Part shown: in pieces, positions 60,101-64,000 of the stretch
Layout of the letters: each line of letters begins with the position of its first letter
How positions within the stretch are numbered: position 1 is the stretch's first letter
The notes under the pieces: model-generated
Databases searched by the model: none
Told to the model about the DNA's origin: nothing
Seen by the model: only the letters and a program-made list of their open reading frames with translations
Program-made: the position numbers and the translations under genes
Assembly (NCBI GenBank): GCA_007922305.1
Contig: ML677335.1
Coordinates: 22,973,904-23,037,903, forward strand
Reading direction: 5' to 3'
From: Dermatemys mawii
Taxonomy: Eukaryota > Chordata > Testudines > Dermatemydidae
Length of the DNA: 64,000 nt

Positions 60101-60284
60101 AACAAGACATTAAATGTGGCAGCTATCTCTGCATTCCCCAATGAAGTACATCACAACCCACTTCTGTCTAATGCATCTTGCCACACATGGGATTGTACAT
60201 GAGCTTGGCAGTGTTGATAAGAAGAAACAATAACTTTTAAAAACACTGAATGGCGGAATTTCCTGAGAGTGAAGTGTTGGAGGT
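54181..60284. other. Intergenic DNA, few repeats recognised
   Basis: Over six kb with no recognisable exon. Included are old repeat scraps at 54830-54885 and 58925-58995 ('gacttcaatcggactactta') and a SINE tail at 59830-59925. A pyrimidine-rich block at 55960-56470 carries a 168-codon ORF rich in Ser, Pro and Leu with no domain; it may be an unrecognised repeat. Confidence 0.4.
59830..59925 (-). repeat. MIR-related SINE tail (antisense)
   Basis: 'gtatagtgccatcagtaagg' and 'ctctgctccaaaagaactta' match the tail unit seen at 25543. Confidence 0.5.
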
Positions 60285-60540
60285 TACAGACACAAAGGGG
60301 CAGACTGCTATGTTGAATAGGACTGGTCCCTGTACAGACCCTTGGTGGACCAATATTTACCTCTCTCCGTTCTGTAAACTGACCATTTATTCCTACTTTT
60401 TGCTTCCTATCTTTTATCCTGTTACTAGTCCATGAGAGGACCTTCTCTCTTATCCTATGACAGCTTACTTTGCTAAAGAGCCTGTGGTGAGGACCTTGTC
60501 AAAGGCTTTCTGAAAATCTGAGTACAGTATTTCCACTGGA
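60285..60540 (-). mobile_element. CR1 LINE fragment (reverse transcriptase, antisense)
   Basis: 'gttgaataggactggtccct', 'aaactgaccatttattccta', 'gtccatgagaggaccttctc' and 'ccttgtcaaaggctttctga' follow the antisense order of the CR1 reverse-transcriptase region. The copy is truncated on both sides. Confidence 0.75.
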
Positions 60541-61984
60541 ATGCACAGCCAAAATCAATTTCTATCATTCTCACCCTATAAATAGAATTAGTATGGTGTA
60601 CAGCCTAATTAATAAGTACTGATTTTTCTATTTGGAGTGTCTTTAGGTATATGCGTTATATAGTGTCTACTAGACTCCCATTATCATTAAGGGTGTGTCA
60701 GGACTTGATCATAAAGGTCTGAAAAATAACGTTAAGACCAAAGTTTCCCATGCTCTTTGCACAAGTTTGTTTTGTGTGTGGAGAGATTGAACACAGGACA
60801 TTACAGCAACAGACCAGGAAATTAAAGGGAGGGGAGAAACCTGTGCTGATCTTTACGCAGGTGTGGAGTCCGTGGGATGCTATACAAATGTAAGGAGCCT
60901 AGAAGATTGTGCCCCTTTGCAAGATGAGTGTCTGTTGGATTCAGGGAGAGATGAAAGTAACAACAAATAGGAAGAGGCTAAAGCAGTGCTGTGAATGAAG
61001 TTTGAAAATACAAGATTTTTTTTAAATTTTGGGACTAAAGGAGATAATCTGGGAGGAGAGGAGAGCAAAGGGAAAGTAGTGAGTGTGAAGGAAAGATTTG
61101 AAGGCAGGGTGAGGATGACTTGTGGCCAGGGAGAGGGATGTCTCACAGGCAGATGAGGCAGCATGAAGTTGTATCTTCATGCTGGGACATGGGAGGAGAT
61201 ACAGCAGAGTGTGGGTCATGAGGTGGGAAGCAAGGATGCACCAGGGCTCAGTTGTAGGCCTGGGCAATTGTGCAGCATCTTCAAAATGATGTGATTTATG
61301 GTGATGTCCCTCAGAGTGGGTAAGAATCAGGATCTGAGTGTAACAAATATGAAGTAGATTCTTTATCGAGGCCATGGGACACAGACAAGATCTTATAGTT
61401 CTCTTTGGCTTTCTAAGCTTCCAGACTAAATAAGTATAGCCCATAATATCACCACACAGAGTCTCCATAAATCCTGGCCTGGTCTAAGCACTCATGGGAA
61501 GGGCTACTAAGGTCGAGGAGTTCAGACTTGATGCAGAAAGGGAGAGTTGGCCAACAAAGGTACAAATGAAAGGAGACAAAATGGCCATAAGAATGGGTGG
61601 AAAAATAATAACTTTAACTGCAGCGCGTATGAAGAACTGAAGAGGACGGTGTTGGGGAGAGATTGCATTTTCTTCATATAGATGTAATCGTACTATAAAA
61701 CCATACCTAAGCATTGCTCTGCATGATCCTTTGAATAATTGTAGCTTAAATATGGGACAAAGAGAGAATTATATGGGGTGCAGTACAGTAGGCACCAAAA
61801 AAAAGGAATATCCCTTAAAGAGACATTCACACTAAGAACTGTGGACTTTATGGACTTTCAATGACTTTTTCCATATTTTACTTGTTAATGATAGAGGTCT
61901 GGAGCTTTTTGATGGGGATGCTAATCTTTGTTATGTTTTTAAATATACTTTAAAATACTTTAAAAGGTGTATTCTATATTTTGT
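60541..61984. other. Intergenic DNA, no gene recognised
   Basis: The minus-strand ORFs 61022-61468 and 60880-61164 have no recognisable domain. Confidence 0.4.
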
Positions 61985-62190
61985 ATACTGGGAGACAGTG
62001 TGGCCTAGTGGATAGGGAATTGGACTGGGACTCAGAAGCTTTGGCATTTATTCTTGGCTTTGTGAGTGGCCTGCGAAAATCACTTAACCTCTTTGTGACT
62101 CATTTTCCCTGCCTGTAAAAAAGATACATCTTTGTAAAGCACTGTGAGATTTACTGATGAAGAAACATAAGACCTAGTGTTATTAAAAAT
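61985..62190 (+). repeat. MIR SINE (sense)
   Basis: 'gtgtggcctagtggataggg' is the tRNA-like head with box A, then 'ggactgggactcag', 'aaaatcacttaacctctttg' and 'ctgcctgtaaaa', ending 'gtaaagcactgtgagattta'. This is a nearly full-length old copy. Confidence 0.8.
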
Positions 62191-62229
62191 AATGATTATT
62201 CTTAGATCTGTGTGTCATATGAGGCAATA

Positions 62230-62425
62230 CATAATGAGCCACATTTTCAAAACATCTCAGAGCACTGAGTGCTGGGCCATTTTGAAAATCAGTCTGAAAA
62301 TGTGATAGTGGGAGTTGAGCACTTGGTAATCTGGCCCCTGTTTTAGTGCCTAAATGGAAGTTGAGCTCTTTTGAAAATCTGGCTCCATTTGTAGGTGCTG
62401 AGCACCTAAAAATCTGACCCTATAT
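62230..62425. repeat. Old reptile repeat with TTTGAAAATC words
   Basis: 'ttttgaaaatcagtctg', 'taatctggcccctgt' and 'cttttgaaaatctggctcca' recur within 190 bases, typical of an ancient amniote repeat whose family I cannot name. Confidence 0.5.
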
Positions 62426-62909
62426 GAAATATATAGAAAACATATAGGTTTTTATTTTATATATGGGTCCTTCTGCTTTTAGAAAGGCAGGCACATTTGG
62501 TCTCAAGTCTCCAGAATGCATTGCTGCTCCAAGAGCTTTCAGAATGGAAAGGAAATCAAAAGCTGTTTCAATTATTTAAAAGAAAATATTTATGATTATA
62601 ACTGACCCCATCAATCTTTCTCTGCTCTGGCAACCTTAGCAAAGCTAGAGAAGTAAAGCTGGTATCCTGGAAGAGTGAAAGGTACTGTAATTCAAGGGAA
62701 CCTGAAAGGAGCCCAACCTGAAAAGAATCATTTACCCTTGCTATGGCTCAGAGGAAGTGGAAGGGTAATTCACTTAGCTTTTTCATCCCTGGAGAGCTGC
62801 GGCCTAGCTAAAATAGAAACCTCACAACACAGGGTTGTCTCTACTGGCTAGTGCAGGGGAATATGAATCAGGATTCAGAGGTTCTTTTCCTGTTTCCACC
62901 AATAATTCA

Positions 62910-63125
62910 AAGAGTACCTAATTCAAAACCCTCAGAAGTTAATGGGAGTCTTTCCACTGAATTCAGTGGGCACTAGATCAGGTCCAGAGCTGCTCTGTAC
63001 CTCAGTTTACCCATCTGTAAAATGGGTAAAATATAATTTCTATTCCTCACAGGCAGTTAAGAAGCTCAGTTAATTACTGCATGTAAAGTGCTTTGAGATC
63101 TTCAGCTGAAACTCGGGACAATCTT
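62910..63125 (+). repeat. MIR SINE (sense) next to another old repeat
   Basis: 'gtacctcagtttacccatct' and 'gtaaaatgggtaaaatataa' are the MIR core and 'gtaaagtgctttgagatctt' its end. Just before is 'gggagtctttccactgaatt' and 'cagtgggcactagatcaggt', the widespread old repeat also seen at 34660. Confidence 0.7.
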
Positions 63126-64000
63126 TCATCTAGTGTGAAGTTTTCCTCCTGGTCTGAAATCCCTCCACAACCCCCAGGCAGAGACCCGTCCTGGTCCCAG
63201 TTCTAAACAGGAACTGTTACTTTCATTACATTTGAAGCTAAAAACTTCCCGCAGAGCAGACTCCAGTCTGGACCAATGCTTAGTGCACCAAGCCACCTGT
63301 CTACAGATCAGGCTCGTCAGAAAAGAATCCTTACTTCTTTATATGAATATTTTATGTATTGTCTATTATAAATTAGCAAAATAGAAGAGAGAGCAAGCCC
63401 CTGGTTACAACAGTGATGCATGTACATATGCGTGACTCTTGCCCAGTCATTCCTTCTTTTCTGCCTAATGTGAGAACCCTAGAACTAGTCAACTCTCCCT
63501 TGTTTTGTTAATTACTACCTGAATGTTTGTGCCTTAAGTTCTAATTCTTATCTCTAGATGGCAGCAAATGTTAAAGCTGTTGGAGTACAGAAACCTGGCA
63601 GAAAGCGTAAAGATTACACACACACACACTCTCACACACAGTAGTATAAAGCTGGCATTATAAAAGGCTGCTGGAGCTGCAAAATGTGTAGAGAGCTATG
63701 ACCATAGCATGAATCACATCTTAATAGCAAGATAATCTTATAGACACTTCAATTCTCATTCACACCCATTCAGATCTCTTCCCTTTGTGATCACATAACA
63801 TCTCTGTGTCAACTGCAGCAACTGCTTATGTGGAAAAATTATATTAAGAAAGCATTTATTGTATTTCTAGTGGTCTTTCGCTGGAAACTAGGAGAGTCAA
63901 CACCATGTGACACACCCCTCTTTCCATAGGCCCCCAACAAATGCTCCATGGAGCACAGTTTGAAAACTTCTCTAGTATAACAACAAAGATTGGGAGTTGA
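63126..64000. other. Intergenic DNA at the window end
   Basis: Apart from a CA-rich tract, nothing was recognised. Confidence 0.4.
63616..63640. repeat. (CA)n microsatellite, interrupted
   Basis: About eleven CA units with a CTCT interruption. Confidence 0.85.

Noticed and set aside
63616..63640. Regular repeat suggesting a CRISPR-like array
   Set aside because: It is a plain CA microsatellite in vertebrate DNA; no spaced direct repeats occur in the window.

Overview
This is a window of vertebrate nuclear DNA, most likely from a turtle; a crocodilian is a weaker alternative. The evidence is two spliced genes with GT-AG introns, AT-rich intergenic DNA, and a repeat load typical of chelonians: CR1 LINEs, Harbinger elements with three-base TTA target duplications, hAT MITEs, MIR-type and 5S-derived SINEs and LTRs. 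There are no operons, bacterial genes or CRISPR arrays.

Genes (1-13.3 kb). The last three coding exons of SGPL1 (sphingosine-1-phosphate lyase) lie on the + strand, ending at a stop at 2581-2583 and followed by about 3.1 kb of 3' UTR. PCBD1 (pterin-4a-carbinolamine dehydratase / HNF1 cofactor) is complete on the - strand, in four exons between 13081 and 7442. Its first coding exon holds only the ATG. The two genes are tail to tail with about 1.1 kb between their poly(A) signals. As I recall, SGPL1 and PCBD1 are also neighbours in human 10q22, where the next gene (UNC5B) is far away; that fits the absence of any recognisable host exon from 13.3 to 64 kb.

Mobile-element landscape (13.3-64 kb). 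The main item is a 3.95-kb Harbinger element (39281-43229) that looks descended from an autonomous copy. It has a HARBI1-like DDE transposase gene on +, a convergent two-exon Myb/SANT-like gene on -, back-to-back poly(A) signals between them, and terminal repeats rich in the motif TATAGCGCT. Inside the Myb intron, on the opposite strand, is a third open frame of 100 codons with splice-like borders; I do not recognise it, and it is the best candidate here for something undescribed. Six kb upstream is a 1.33-kb relative (33044-34375) that kept only the Myb gene. Several Harbinger-type MITEs lie nearby, one (26819-27104) made almost entirely of three hairpins. hAT-type MITEs with 8-bp duplications lie at 24848, 29426 and 50514, and a likely one at 38006. 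Nested insertions can be ordered: a CR1 at 14538-16725 was hit by a 250-bp retroposon and a 0.8-kb insert, and an LTR at 43940-44730 was hit by a foldback MITE. Other LTRs, an L2-like LINE piece and old SINEs fill the rest.

All family names come from reading the sequence and from memory; no database search was possible. Most longer ORFs in the intergenic DNA look like chance ORFs.
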